A DNA stretch of 64,000 nucleotides from Microcoleus vaginatus WJT46-NPBG5 (GCA_019359355.1 JAHHHM010000001.1:124001-188000); one strand, 5' to 3'. Shown: positions 36,631-45,955, numbered from the stretch's first letter. A program made the numbers and translations. The notes: generated from the letters alone by a model not told the origin.

Positions 36631-37774
36631 TACCTAGTTGCATTCTGATGTAGAATCTAGGGGAGGATGATAAATTTCAAAGAATTTGGGTGAGAAGAAA
36701 TGAGTAGAGTAACGATTGCCGCTCCCCATTTAACTGTTGAAGCTGTGAAAGAAAAGATCAAAACGGCCAAGTCATTTCGGCCGCGTCAAAAATGGCTGGT
36801 GGTTTACAACGCCTTAATTGAACCCTGACCAGCTCAAGAGATCGCAAAACATACAGGCGTGTCAGTGGGAACAGTTCACAAGGTAATCTCTGAGTACAAC
36901 CGTCTAGGTGCCGAGGCGCTATCTACACCGGGAAAAGGTGGCAGGCGCAATCAATATCTGACTGTAGAACAAGAAAAAGCCTTTTTAGAAACCTTAAAAA
37001 GAAAAGCGGCGCAGGGAGAGATGGCGACAGTAGCCCAAATCAAACAGGATTATGAGAAATTGGTGGGTCAAACGGTTCATAAAACAACAATATATCGATT
37101 ATTAAAGCGACATGAATGGCGAAAAATCGTGCCGCGTCAAAGCCATCCAAAAGCGAACCAACAAGAACAAGAAGTTTTTAAAAAAACTTCAAACAACAAG
37201 TTGAAAAAATCTTAGAAACAAGAGAAAGAGAAGATAGTAGACCCATTTTAATCATGGCAGCAGATGTTGGCCGATTTGGACGCCTGGGAGAAGTTCGCGC
37301 CTGCTGGTGTCCGCAAGAAATTAGACCAATTATTCCGAAACAACAAGTTAGAGAGTATATATATGCCTACGCGGCAGTGGCTCCCGAATTAGGTCAGATG
37401 ACGGCTTTGGTGCTGCCTTATGCCAATACAAAAATGATGAACTTGTTTCTGAAGCAAGTCTCGGAAGATTTTCGAGAATATTTGATCATTATGCAAGTAG
37501 ATAAGGCTGCTTGGCATCGGTCAAAAGGCTTGAAAATTCCGGAAAATATTCGGCTGTTGACTCAATCATCTTATAGCCCGGAATTAATGCCTGTTGAACA
37601 TCTATGGTCAGATTTAAGGGAAAACTACTTTCACAACCGAATATTCAAGTCAATATCTCAAGTAGCGGATGAACTGTATCAAGGACTTGTGAATCTAGCA
37701 TCTAACCCAGAGCGCTTGCGTTCAATAACCTATTTTCCCCATTTAAGAATTAGCTTTTTGAACGCAACTTAGTA
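36631..37774 (+). mobile_element. IS630-family insertion sequence, disabled
   Basis: Bounded by imperfect 15-bp inverted repeats TACCTAGTTGCATTC (36631-36645) and GAACGCAACTTAGTA (37760-37774; 12 of 15 positions match), each beginning with the TA dinucleotide expected of IS630/Tc1-type insertion at TA. It carries one transposase in two frames joined at an A7 run, and the second frame's stop lies inside the right repeat. A TGA in the first frame makes it non-functional unless suppressed. Confidence 0.8.
36700..37772 (+). pseudogene. IS630-family DDE transposase with stop codon and frameshift site
   Basis: From ATG 36700 the frame encodes the helix-turn-helix head (FRPRQKWLVVYNALIEP), is stopped by TGA at 36826 (codon 43, probably CGA originally), continues as AQEIAKHTGVSVGTVHKV and TTIYRLLKRHEWRK, and then meets a run of seven A (37180-37186). 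A -1 shift there restores FKKNFKQQVEKIL and the catalytic half: first Asp in AADVGRFGRLG, second in MQVDKAAWH, Glu in ELMPVEHLWSDLRE. The A7 shift is the normal expression mode of many IS630 elements; the TGA is a real lesion. Confidence 0.82.
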
Positions 37775-38195
37775 TTATACAGAATTAATCTATTTTATAA
37801 GTGACTTATTTAAGTAAAGTTACGGAATTGAGAGAGGATTCATGCAACCACATAGCCGACATTTCCAATAAATAAACTCACTGCTCAAAAAAGATGGGAT
37901 AATATCTTTTTTTACTGCTACTCATGAGGTTTTAACTGGAATACATTACAAAAGAAACTTATCGATACCTAAGCTTTATTTAGGGGATTGATTGCCTATT
38001 GCTCTAAGCCCAAGAAGCCATTTCTCAATGTCAAGGCATTTTTCCTCTCTTCTGCTGAACCCGAACTTAGGTTAAAAGAAGCTCATCAATAGGATGAAAT
38101 ATTTCCATCTGACCATTAATGTCTGAGCAGTAGCTTAAAATAGAACTAAAGATTGTATAGATTTATTTCAAAATCGCTCAGGCGTTGACAAAATC
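37775..38195. other. Intergenic stretch after the IS630 element
   Basis: 421 bp, AT-rich, with no frame or repeat I can support. The last 100 bp presumably carry the promoter of the ABC exporter. Short open stretches such as QEAISQCQGIFPLFC near 38010 have no start and match no family I know. Confidence 0.4.
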
Positions 38196-39215
38196 ATGGC
38201 TCCAGCCGTTTTAATCGAGAAGCTGCAAAAACGCTACGGCTCTGTAGAAGCCGTAAAAGACGTATCCTTTCAGATAGAACCTGGGGAAATTTTTGGTCTG
38301 CTTGGCCCAAACGGTGCCGGTAAAACCACAACCATCCGCTGTCTGTGCACCTTAGCCACCCCAGACGCAGGGCGCGTAGAAATTTCTGGCATCTCCGTCA
38401 CAGACGATCCAAGGGCAGCCCGCCGGCTACTGGGCTACGTCGCTCAGGAAGTCGCTTTAGATAAAGTGCTGACAGGACGGGAACTGCTACAACTTCAAGC
38501 CGCTCTCTATCATATTCCAGGCAATTTGTCAAAAGAGCGGATTAATACCGCGATCCAGTTGCTGGGTTTAGAAGAGTGGGCAGATAAACAAACCGGCAAA
38601 TACTCTGGAGGGTTGCGCCGGCGTCTCGATTTGGCAGCCGGCTTGCTGCATAAACCGGCAGTCCTCGTCTTAGATGAACCCACCGTCGGACTTGATATCG
38701 AAAGCCGCATGGCAATTTGGTCATTTTTGCGCCAATTGCGTGATAGCGGCACCACCGTACTCATTACCAGTCATTATCTCGAAGAAATTGATGCACTGGC
38801 TAACCGAGTCGCGATCATTGATAAAGGCGTCGTTATCGCCACCGGCACTCCTTCGCAACTCAAAGACAAAGTCGGCGGAGATCGCGTCACCCTTCGCATT
38901 CGGGAGTTTTCCCCCTTGGAAGAAGCAGAAAAAGCCAGTGAGATGCTGCGATCCCTGCCGTTTGTGCAAGAAGTGATTATTAACAGCGCCCAAGGCAACT
39001 CTCTAAATTTGGTGGTAGCCGCCCAAAGTGACGCCCTGGTGACGATTCAGCAATCGCTACGGGATGCCGGTTTACCAACATTTGGCATTGCCCAATCACG
39101 TCCGAGTTTGGATGATGTGTATCTGGCGGCAACGGGTAAAACGCTGTTAGATGCAGAATTGGCAGCAGCCGGCAGTCGTGATCCGAAGGCAGAGAAAAAG
39201 CAGAATATGCGCTGA
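38196..39215 (+). CDS. DrrA-like ABC exporter ATPase
   Basis: A 339-residue ATPase of the ABC-2/daunorubicin-resistance (DrrA) group. Walker A is GPNGAGKTTTIR (near 40), the signature is YSGGLRRRLDLAAGLL (near 140), Walker B is AVLVLDEPTVGLD, and the switch His is in ITSHYLEE. The C-terminal extension (about 230-339), ending with a DrrA-type SRPSLDDVYLAATGK, contacts the partner permease. It probably powers export of a lipid, glycolipid or natural product; the substrate is unknown. The permease gene follows after 44 bp containing a repeat. Confidence 0.92.
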   Translation: MAPAVLIEKLQKRYGSVEAVKDVSFQIEPGEIFGLLGPNGAGKTTTIRCLCTLATPDAGRVEISGISVTDDPRAARRLLGYVAQEVALDKVLTGRELLQLQAALYHIPGNLSKERINTAIQLLGLEEWADKQTGKYSGGLRRRLDLAAGLLHKPAVLVLDEPTVGLDIESRMAIWSFLRQLRDSGTTVLITSHYLEEIDALANRVAIIDKGVVIATGTPSQLKDKVGGDRVTLRIREFSPLEEAEKASEMLRSLPFVQEVIINSAQGNSLNLVVAAQSDALVTIQQSLRDAGLPTFGIAQSRPSLDDVYLAATGKTLLDAELAAAGSRDPKAEKKQNMR

Positions 39216-39222
39216 GGTTTGA

Positions 39223-39250
39223 TTTTTTAACCCCACATAAACGCAGATAA
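39223..39250 (+). repeat. Dispersed AACCACAGAT-type repeat, short copy
   Basis: TTTTTTAACCCCACATAAAC followed by GCAGATAA, a shortened relative of the copies at 12518 and 54521. It fills the gap between the exporter ATPase and permease genes, and its end overlaps the likely ribosome site of the latter. Confidence 0.55.
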
Positions 39251-39259
39251 AGAAAAAAT

Positions 39260-40150
39260 ATGAGTCAGACAACTACTCCACTCAAGCCTGATGTTAGCTG
39301 GTTAACTGAGAAAGCTGGAGAGACAAGCACTTCTAACAATTTGTTCGGCGAATTTGTGCAAGAAACGTTAGCACTGACTCGTCGTTTGTTTATTCAACTG
39401 CAACGCCGTCCTTCAACATTGATTGCCGGCATTATTCAACCCTTGATGTGGTTGGTTTTGTTTGGGGCGCTGTTTCAAAATGCTCCACAAGGATTATTTG
39501 GAGAAAGTCAAAATTACGGGCAGTTTCTGGGTGCCGGCGTGATTGTGTTTACCGCATTTGCCGGCGCACTCAATGCCGGCTTGCCGGTGATGTTTGACCG
39601 TGAATTTGGCTTTCTGAATCGGCTACTCGTCGCCCCCTTGGCGTCGCGATTTTCGATTGTGATTGCCTCGGCAATTTTTATCATGACACTGAGCTTAATT
39701 CAAACCTCAGTGATTATCACTGCCGGCGCATTTTTAGGCTCTGGATTGCCCGGTATTGCGGGATTAGGCGCAATTGGTCTAATTATTTTTCTGCTGGTTT
39801 TAGGCGTCACCGGCTTAAGCTTGGGTTTAGCCTTTGCCCTACCGGGACACGTTGAACTGATTGCCGTGATTTTTGTGACCAACTTGCCCTTACTCTTCGC
39901 CAGTACCGCCCTTGCACCGCTTGCCTTCATGCCGAAATGGCTGCAAATAGTCGCCACCTTAAATCCTCTCAGCTACGCCATAGAACCGATTCGCTATCTT
40001 TATTTGCATAGCGACTGGGCGCTTAACAGTGTAGTGATGCAGGCACCTTGGGGCAATGTCACCTTTGCCGGCGCTTTCTTAGTGCTGCTTGGTTTTGATG
40101 CTGTCGCGTTATTGCTAATTCAGCCACTACTCCGCAGAACCTTTGCGTGA
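39260..40150 (+). CDS. DrrB-like ABC-2 exporter permease
   Basis: A 296-residue ABC-2 permease with six helices (about 55-285), forming an exporter with the ATPase just upstream. Characteristic parts: FVQETLALTRRLFIQLQRRPSTL, partly quoted as the amphipathic N-terminal elbow, then IQPLMWLVLFGALFQ, PVMFDREFGFLNRLLVAP and the last-loop motif MPKWLQIVATLNPLSYAIEPIR, partly quoted as LNPLSYAIEPIR. No nucleotide-binding domain. Likely co-transcribed with the ATPase and perhaps with the small secreted protein 39 bp downstream. Confidence 0.92.
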   Translation: MSQTTTPLKPDVSWLTEKAGETSTSNNLFGEFVQETLALTRRLFIQLQRRPSTLIAGIIQPLMWLVLFGALFQNAPQGLFGESQNYGQFLGAGVIVFTAFAGALNAGLPVMFDREFGFLNRLLVAPLASRFSIVIASAIFIMTLSLIQTSVIITAGAFLGSGLPGIAGLGAIGLIIFLLVLGVTGLSLGLAFALPGHVELIAVIFVTNLPLLFASTALAPLAFMPKWLQIVATLNPLSYAIEPIRYLYLHSDWALNSVVMQAPWGNVTFAGAFLVLLGFDAVALLLIQPLLRRTFA

Positions 40151-40188
40151 TTACAATTGTCTTAACTTAAGGCGTTTAAACCATCAAT

Positions 40189-40566
40189 ATGAAAAGCACA
40201 AACCCGCCGGCATCCGCAAAGTCCCGCAACTGGCTTGTTCTAGCCGGCTTCGCAGCAATGGGAGTCATTCCCTTTGCCCTACCCCAAAGCAGTTTCGCTC
40301 AAGCCTGTGCCGGTGCCCAAGCACTCCGGGGCTGTGGTGCAGCAACTCAAAGCAACGAAGTCAGCACCTTCTCAGGGCGTAACGATGGCCAGCTTAATAT
40401 GTTGGATTTAATTCACCAAGCTCAAATGGGCAGCCTCGGCAATATGGAGGAATTTACTGCCGAACAGCGAGAAAATGTCAATTCTGCTGCCGAAACTTAC
40501 CGAAATCAACAGCTGCAGCGCATCCAAGGGCAGCCGGAAGCTAAGCCGCCGGTGGAAGAAAACTAA
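40189..40566 (+). CDS. Small secreted protein, unknown function
   Basis: A 125-residue protein with a signal peptide (about 1-37, cut near SFAQA). The mature start is cysteine-bearing and Ala/Gly-rich (ACAGAQALRGCGAATQ). A polar helical part follows (LNMLDLIHQAQMGSLGNMEEF), and the tail is Gln/Pro-rich. It resembles short cyanobacterial periplasmic proteins of unknown role that I cannot assign to a named family. It is 39 bp after the ABC-2 permease and ends before a perfect terminator, so it may be part of the exporter operon. Confidence 0.7.
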   Translation: MKSTNPPASAKSRNWLVLAGFAAMGVIPFALPQSSFAQACAGAQALRGCGAATQSNEVSTFSGRNDGQLNMLDLIHQAQMGSLGNMEEFTAEQRENVNSAAETYRNQQLQRIQGQPEAKPPVEEN

Positions 40567-40634
40567 GCAAGTTTTAACCCAAAGTACCCGTTGCATTCGT
40601 CGTGGGGGAATGAATTCCCCCGCTGATCACGAAG

Positions 40635-40683
40635 AATCCTCTAAAGAAGACTAAAAACCTTTCCCAGTCTTCTTTAGAGGATT
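40635..40683. terminator. Perfect 18-bp bidirectional terminator
   Basis: AATCCTCTAAAGAAGACT (40635-40652) is the exact reverse complement of 40666-40683, with a 13-nt loop. A run of A/T outside each arm allows termination in both directions, between the convergent secreted-protein and C39-protein genes. Confidence 0.85.
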
Positions 40684-40715
40684 TTGCTATTAGCCCACCC
40701 TAAACTCGCCCACAT

Positions 40716-43082
40716 TCATCGGGAGATACAGTGTGCCCAAATTTTCCCATCGGGACCGGCAACTTGATTAACATAGCCGTAGGGATAAAGTAACTTCCGG
40801 CCTTCGGTATCCGCGTAGCCGGTGAGGGCGTCTCCCCAAGGATCGTTGACGATCAAACCGCTGGAGTTATAACCGATGACGCACAGGATGTGGCCGGTAG
40901 CAGTAAAATCGCCGGCAAGTACAACAGGACGCCGGTTAATCAGTTCAATTTTAATTTCTGACCAAGTGCGTGTGGTGCTAAAACTGGTTTTGAACCCATA
41001 AGCTCGAATTAATTGGGAAAGTACGGAGTGTTCCATTTGACTCCCTTCGCCGTATCGGTTGAAACACCACTCCAGCAATTCATCTTCTAATTGCCCGCCC
41101 CCACTACTGCGTACCCCATAATAATAAAATGGCATTGCAATTGAGGTGACATTGCAAGTTGACCAGTAGAAGCGAGGATTATCGCGCTGGGAAAAATACG
41201 GCACATTCAGTTCTACTTGACTAGGGTAGGGATCAAACGTGCGGCTTCCCCGCTGCATTTTGATGTGGCCGGTATAGAGATAACCCGTGTTACCAAATTG
41301 AGGCAATTCTTCAGTTAAAGCGACTTTTATATGACCGGCATCTTCTAAACTGTAGCTGTTGATGCCGTAAACTCTTCCTAAAGCCAGGTCAATTTTTTCA
41401 CTAGCGCTTAACCGGCTGCTTTCCGCCAACTTCTTTTTCAAGATAGTTGTTTGCCCAACGGTAAGGGTTAAGGCATCTGGATCGAACGGCACAATTTTGC
41501 CGTCTCGTTTAATTTGAACGTGACGCCAATAGACATAACCAACATTACCAAAACCTGGAATACTTTGGGTTAGCGTTACGCGAAAATGTCCTTCAATGCA
41601 GGCATAGCCGGTGATGCCAAGAATTTGTCCTAAAAGTAAATCTGCTTTTTGATTTTGAGGCAGAGAAGATGAATCAACAGGACCCGCTTTGATAACAGTT
41701 GTTTCTATTACTAACATCTGGGCACTTAGGGGAGTGCTTGTCACATCTTCAATTTCAAATTTGAAGACTTGGCTGCCTTTGCTTAGCTGGACGTGTTTTT
41801 CATACAAGTAACCAAAATTTCCCACCGGCATCAAGGGTGAACTAAGGGTTACTTTCAAGTGTCCGTCTAAATATCCGTATTTGCTCACGGTAAATGTTTG
41901 GCCGGCATTCACCAGAATTTTTTGCTGTGCATTGAGATTTGCAGAATCCCCGGACGTGGTTTTAAAAAAGGTATCTTTGAGTATTTTCAAGGTCAAAGAT
42001 TGACCAACCGTACCGGCATTTGCACTAACAGTGAGATGCACAATCTGGCTACTAACAACCTGACCTTTTGCATCAGTTCCTTTCAGGCGCAACCACCGCG
42101 CACCGGCATCTTTAAACCCACGCTCTAACTTAACTTGCCAGCTACCAGATGAGCGGTTGAGGGTGACTTCAAGAGGATATTTATCTTCCGCTAATAGCGC
42201 CACATTTGTCACTTGCTGCGGATCAAATGAACCGCTGAGAGTGGTGCTTTGGTTCACTAAAACTTCAGATGGCCCTTGATAGGTTAAAGCCGGCGAAGCG
42301 TTAAATAATTTGCCGCCTCGGCTGAGTTGAACAAAATCTGGATAAAAATAGCCGGTGTTGCCAAATCCTGCTAAGTTTTCTGTGAGTGAAACTTTCAGGT
42401 GTCCTGATTCCAGTGCGTAGCCGGCAACACCAAAAATCATCCCTGCCGGCACCGTAATTTGTTCATTGGGTTTCAGATTAACTGCCTCAGCAGGTTGCTT
42501 CTTAAAAATTGTCGTTTCAAGAACAGTGACAATTACAGAATTGGCATCAAACTGCACCTCCTGGCCATCTTTTTTAATTTGAACGTGCTGGTAATAAAGA
42601 TAGCCACTGTTTCCAAAATTCGGGATTTCTTGAGTAAAGGTTACGCGAAAATGACGTTCAACGCAGGCATAGCCGGTGATGTAAAAAGTTTGTCCTTGAG
42701 GGAGTTCGATGAGTTCTGCGGCGGAAAGCTGAGATGAATCTTCCGGTTTTCTTTTCAGTTTTGTCTTTTGCGTAATTGTTAGCAAAGATAGGCCAGGAGG
42801 CACTGCTGAAGCATCAGCTTGGTTGCCAGTAAAAGCCGGTGATGATTTAATAATTTGGACGTGTGGGGCATAGAAAAAACCTATTTTCCCAATCGGGGAG
42901 ATTTCTCCATTCAGTTCTACTTTAAGATGACCGCTTAACCCCTCAGAACGGTTAATTTTAAAGGTTTGACCGGCAGTTAATTTAATTTTTTGCCGATCCG
43001 TGAGGGTTGCAGAGTCTGCGGGCGAAATTTTAAAAAAAGTGTCTTGGAGAATTTTTAAGCTAAGGGTTTCTTGAATGTTCAT
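40716..43082 (-). CDS. Multidomain protein: six ~75-residue repeats, one Ig-like insert and a C39-type peptidase domain
   Basis: A 788-residue protein. Three similar modules (about 1-80, 95-175, 190-265) are followed by an Ig-like segment (about 268-360) and three more modules (about 362-440, 450-530, 540-620). Modules 1/4, 2/5 and 3/6 are the closest pairs, so a three-module block was duplicated. Each has a core such as GHLKVTL...GNFGYLY..HVQL. The C-terminal 165 residues are a papain-like C39 domain: LNVPYFSQRDNP, catalytic Cys in STCNVTSIAM, His in ATGHILCVIGY and Asp in IVNDPWGD. No signal peptide is seen, so export would be non-classical. The cleaved target is unknown. Confidence 0.85.
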   Translation of the reverse strand: MNIQETLSLKILQDTFFKISPADSATLTDRQKIKLTAGQTFKINRSEGLSGHLKVELNGEISPIGKIGFFYAPHVQIIKSSPAFTGNQADASAVPPGLSLLTITQKTKLKRKPEDSSQLSAAELIELPQGQTFYITGYACVERHFRVTFTQEIPNFGNSGYLYYQHVQIKKDGQEVQFDANSVIVTVLETTIFKKQPAEAVNLKPNEQITVPAGMIFGVAGYALESGHLKVSLTENLAGFGNTGYFYPDFVQLSRGGKLFNASPALTYQGPSEVLVNQSTTLSGSFDPQQVTNVALLAEDKYPLEVTLNRSSGSWQVKLERGFKDAGARWLRLKGTDAKGQVVSSQIVHLTVSANAGTVGQSLTLKILKDTFFKTTSGDSANLNAQQKILVNAGQTFTVSKYGYLDGHLKVTLSSPLMPVGNFGYLYEKHVQLSKGSQVFKFEIEDVTSTPLSAQMLVIETTVIKAGPVDSSSLPQNQKADLLLGQILGITGYACIEGHFRVTLTQSIPGFGNVGYVYWRHVQIKRDGKIVPFDPDALTLTVGQTTILKKKLAESSRLSASEKIDLALGRVYGINSYSLEDAGHIKVALTEELPQFGNTGYLYTGHIKMQRGSRTFDPYPSQVELNVPYFSQRDNPRFYWSTCNVTSIAMPFYYYGVRSSGGGQLEDELLEWCFNRYGEGSQMEHSVLSQLIRAYGFKTSFSTTRTWSEIKIELINRRPVVLAGDFTATGHILCVIGYNSSGLIVNDPWGDALTGYADTEGRKLLYPYGYVNQVAGPDGKIWAHCISR

Positions 43083-43401
43083 AGTTACTGTGTTAGTGGT
43101 AATGTAAATGATTGGGTCAATTAGCTGCCGGTACTCTCTGTGCCCTTCCTCTTCAGTTTAGTACGTTGCCCAGGACTACTTCTCACCTCCTCACCCTTTC
43201 ACCCCTCACCTTCTCTGCGCTGTTAAAGATGACATTTAGAGGTTATTTTTCGGGTAACTAACTTTCGCAATCCTCTATAAACTTGTTGTCAACTGACGAA
43301 TGATAAAACCGCCCATAGAGACACTCTACGGGCGGTTAATTAGAAATTCCGCTCAATTTGTGATGGGATGATCAAATATTTAGTCCCCACACACAGAATC
43401 C
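43083..43401. other. Intergenic region between C39 gene and prxQ
   Basis: 319 bp containing the prxQ terminator and, nearer 43083, the promoter of the C39-protein gene. A pyrimidine-rich run lies around 43170-43215. No gene is seen. Confidence 0.45.
43307..43337 (-). terminator. Terminator of the peroxiredoxin gene
   Basis: Arms AACCGCCCATAGAG and CTCTACGGGCGGTT pair over 14 bp with one mismatch and a 3-nt loop. On the minus strand the stem is followed by TTATC after the final TT. It lies 65 bp past the stop codon. Confidence 0.75.
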
Positions 43402-43842
43402 TCAGACCATTGCCGCTAAAATATCTTTGGCGTGGGTTTCAGTGTTGAGAGTTGAACCTTCATAGATTTGCGAAATTTTGCCAATCGGATCGATCACATA
43501 GGTAACGCGCTTGGCGTAATTGCCGCCATCGACATCGTAAGCTTTGGCAATCGTGCCATCAACATCCGCCAATAGGGGAAACGGCAGGCTGAATTTCTCG
43601 GTGAATTTTTGGTGAGAACCTTCATCATCTCTGCTAACGCCGAGGACAACAATATCTTTGCCTTGATATTCTGAGTAGGAGTCCCGGAAGCTACAGGCTT
43701 GCTTGGTGCAGCCGGGGGTATCATCTTTAGGGTAGAAGTACAGAACCAGTGTTCTGCCGGCAAAGTCAGACAGTTTGACGGTGTTGCCGTTGGTATCCTT
43801 GGCGGTAAAAGCGGGGGCAGCAGTTCCAACAGGTAGTGTCAT
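43402..43842 (-). CDS. bcp: Thioredoxin-dependent peroxiredoxin Q (BCP type)
   Basis: Reduces peroxides with electrons from thioredoxin. I take ATG 43842 (MTLPVGTAAPAFTAKD, 146 residues) because GAGGAA lies about 10 nt upstream and the length fits the family; the frame also runs to 43890. The peroxidatic Cys is in YPKDDTPGCTKQAC and the resolving Cys follows five residues later, the atypical two-Cys layout of PrxQ. Other marks are LVLYFYPKDD and VLGVSRD. No signal peptide, so cytoplasmic. It ends in its own terminator. Confidence 0.93.
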   Translation of the reverse strand: MTLPVGTAAPAFTAKDTNGNTVKLSDFAGRTLVLYFYPKDDTPGCTKQACSFRDSYSEYQGKDIVVLGVSRDDEGSHQKFTEKFSLPFPLLADVDGTIAKAYDVDGGNYAKRVTYVIDPIGKISQIYEGSTLNTETHAKDILAAMV

Positions 43843-44167
43843 AAATTCAGTTTCCTCAACAATATTAGGACTGCTTGAAAATCTTAACACTTAAAGGGGC
43901 TGCTAAAAACTATTCTTCTTTTGCGATGACCTAATTAATGCTTAAATTGGTGAATTGCCGTTATGCAGGTATTGGCAAATTTTATATAAGCTATTGTTTT
44001 CAACTCAAGAAACAGGGGCTGGGCATAATTATTTTATGCCTATATCTTTATATTAATTTCTAATGCTATAATTGATTTCAATTAAAATAGATTATTTCAA
44101 ATAAAGCAGACAAGCGTTTGTTGGTTGCAAGAGGACACCCTGAAACTGATTTGATAAATACAGTGAT
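43843..44167. other. Intergenic region upstream of prxQ
   Basis: 325 bp, AT-rich, carrying the prxQ promoter. No repeat, frame or regulatory box could be recognised. Confidence 0.4.
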
Positions 44168-44371
44168 TCAATCCACAGCTCGAATCGTTCCCTTTTGTAA
44201 GCTATGAAACAAGCGAGAAATTAAAGTTTGATCTTCTGGGCTGAGAGAATCTTTAGATAGCATAGCCGACATCAGCCAGTGTTGATCAACTCGGCTAATT
44301 TTACGGGAAGTGAAGATGCGATCAGCAATTTGCTCGACGGAGAGTTGGGGGCGGGTGGCTTGTGCTTGCAT
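44168..44371 (-). CDS. Small conserved cyanobacterial protein, unknown function
   Basis: A 67-residue, mostly helical protein (LSVEQIADRIFTSRKISRVDQ, partly quoted, then LMSAMLSKDSLSPEDQTLISRLFHSLQ, partly quoted). Similar short proteins occur in many cyanobacteria, but I know of no assigned function. There are no cysteines and no membrane segment. The pattern of alternating helices around a conserved SxxDQ motif suggests a small protein-binding fold. It stands alone. Confidence 0.7.
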   Translation of the reverse strand: MQAQATRPQLSVEQIADRIFTSRKISRVDQHWLMSAMLSKDSLSPEDQTLISRLFHSLQKGTIRAVD

Positions 44372-44791
44372 GGCAGTAAAGTTAGTAGAGTTAATGGCTT
44401 GCTATTTAAATATGCAACATAAGGCTAAGCAAGCTGGTGATTGTAATGGCAACCAAATGTGATAATCGGGTACGAGTTGAATGATGGGGATCACGGTAAA
44501 AATAAGTCAGGTGAGCTATAATTAGTTAGCTAAAAGGGAAATTTCGCCGGCTCCTCCTGCAAGCTGGCCGGCAGCCTCACCGTCAATAGCGCAGAATGCG
44601 AACGAACTCTACAGCAACAAACCACAAGAAGTCAGAAACAATTTTTTCCTACTGAGACTGAATCATCTGTTTCACTTGTCCCAAAGGCACTTTAGCGATA
44701 AGTTGGGCATGGGAGTCGCCAGTCAGTCGTGAATGAAGGCGTCAGTTTAAACGTTAACCCAGAAGTAGAATCAGAAAAAAAGGGGTGAAAA
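44372..44791. other. Intergenic region with a possible small coding relic
   Basis: 420 bp between divergent genes. On the minus strand, 44649-44741 holds an open frame of 30 codons, with no start, that ends DSHAQLIAKVPLGQVKQMIQSQ (quoted in part: AKVPLGQVKQMIQ). It looks protein-like and may be the tail of a lost gene, but I recognise no family. The promoter of the YbbN-like gene should lie in the last 100 bp. Confidence 0.35.
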
Positions 44792-45613
44792 ATGGGATAT
44801 TCCATTACCGTCAATAGCGACAACTTTGAAGCCGAAGTTTTTCAAAAATCTTTTGAGAAGCCGGTACTGATAGATTTTTATGCTCAGTGGTGCGGGCCAT
44901 GTCAAATGTTAAAACCAATTTTAGAAAAAATCGCCCAAGAGTATGATTTAGTTGTTGCGAAAGTGAATATTGATGAGAATAAAAGTTTAGCCCACGATTA
45001 CGAGGTCGAGGGAATTCCTGATGTCAGGCTCATGCATCAGGGGGAAATGGTCAACAAATTTGTGGGAGTGTTGCCAGAACCTCAACTCAGAGGATTTTTA
45101 TCCAACCATAATATCAAATCGGAAATTCAAACCGGCTTGGAATCGATTGATGAATATTTGGCAGATGAACAGATAGAAAAAGCTGAAGCGACTTTTAGAG
45201 ATTTAGTAGAGAAATATCCTGAAAATCGACAAATTGCAATTGAAATGGCTTCTTTCCTAATTGACCTTAATCAGTTAGAGAATGCTGAAAAGTTATTGGA
45301 TTCGGTGCCAGAATACGAAAAAGAATATTTCAGCAAAGCTCAAGCCGGCAAACAGTTAATTATTTTAAAAAGAGCTTGCGATAATCCAGAAACAAACAGC
45401 GAAGCTGATCAATTGTTCCGCCAAGCATCCTGTTTAACCCTAGAAGGAGACTATGAAAACGCTTTAGAAATGTTTTTAGAAGTCATTGGAGAAGACAAAA
45501 ATTATAAAAACGACGCGGCGAAAAAAGCGATGCTGGCGATCTTTACCTTGTTAGGCGATGATAATCCTCTCACGAAAGACTACAGAAAGCAGTTGATGAT
45601 GGCACTGTACTAG
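44792..45613 (+). CDS. Thioredoxin-TPR protein, YbbN/CnoX-like co-chaperone
   Basis: A 273-residue protein. The N-terminal thioredoxin domain (about 1-105) has an intact WCGPC redox site in FYAQWCGPCQMLKPIL. The C-terminal part (about 115-273) is built of TPR-like helical pairs (EKAEATFRDLVEKYPENRQIA, partly quoted; YENALEMFLEVI). This is the layout of YbbN/CnoX, a holdase and redox-linked chaperone that hands clients to GroEL and DnaK. E. coli CnoX lacks full oxidoreductase activity because its motif is SQHC; the intact WCGPC here suggests real thioredoxin activity. Monocistronic. Confidence 0.88.
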   Translation: MGYSITVNSDNFEAEVFQKSFEKPVLIDFYAQWCGPCQMLKPILEKIAQEYDLVVAKVNIDENKSLAHDYEVEGIPDVRLMHQGEMVNKFVGVLPEPQLRGFLSNHNIKSEIQTGLESIDEYLADEQIEKAEATFRDLVEKYPENRQIAIEMASFLIDLNQLENAEKLLDSVPEYEKEYFSKAQAGKQLIILKRACDNPETNSEADQLFRQASCLTLEGDYENALEMFLEVIGEDKNYKNDAAKKAMLAIFTLLGDDNPLTKDYRKQLMMALY

Positions 45614-45739
45614 CCGGCAAAGACAGACAAATTCTTCGCTACAAACTCAAAAATCAAAAAGATAACCCTCAAAATTCCCCCTCCCCTGCATTTGAGATAG
45701 CAGTTCGATGGGCTAAGATAACGTTTGCACACCCGAACC

Positions 45740-45909
45740 GTAACAGGATAGGGAAACGCCGGTGAAAATCCGAGGCTGTGCGGCAGCTGTAAATCGATGT
45801 GAGATGAGAGATTTTAGAGTTTAGATGGGGGATGGTTGGCAAAACCTGTCTCATCCAAAATCAAAATCCCTAATCGAAAATTGAGTGAGCCAGAATGCCT
45901 TCCTGTTAC
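45740..45909 (+). promoter_or_regulatory. Cobalamin riboswitch
   Basis: The closing helix GTAACAGGA / TCCTGTTAC (45740-45748, 45901-45909) encloses the conserved core GGGAAACGCCGGTGAAAATC, CGGCAGCTGTAA and, near the 3' end, GAGCCAGAATGCC, the order found in adenosylcobalamin-type riboswitches. A variable arm lies between. It ends about 46 nt before the cbiX start, close enough to act on its ribosome site (AAGGA at 45942). Expected effect: cobalamin lowers cbiX expression. Confidence 0.88.
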
Positions 45910-45955
45910 CCATTCACGCTAATTTTCCGCCTCGCACGGGAAAGGAACCCAGTTA

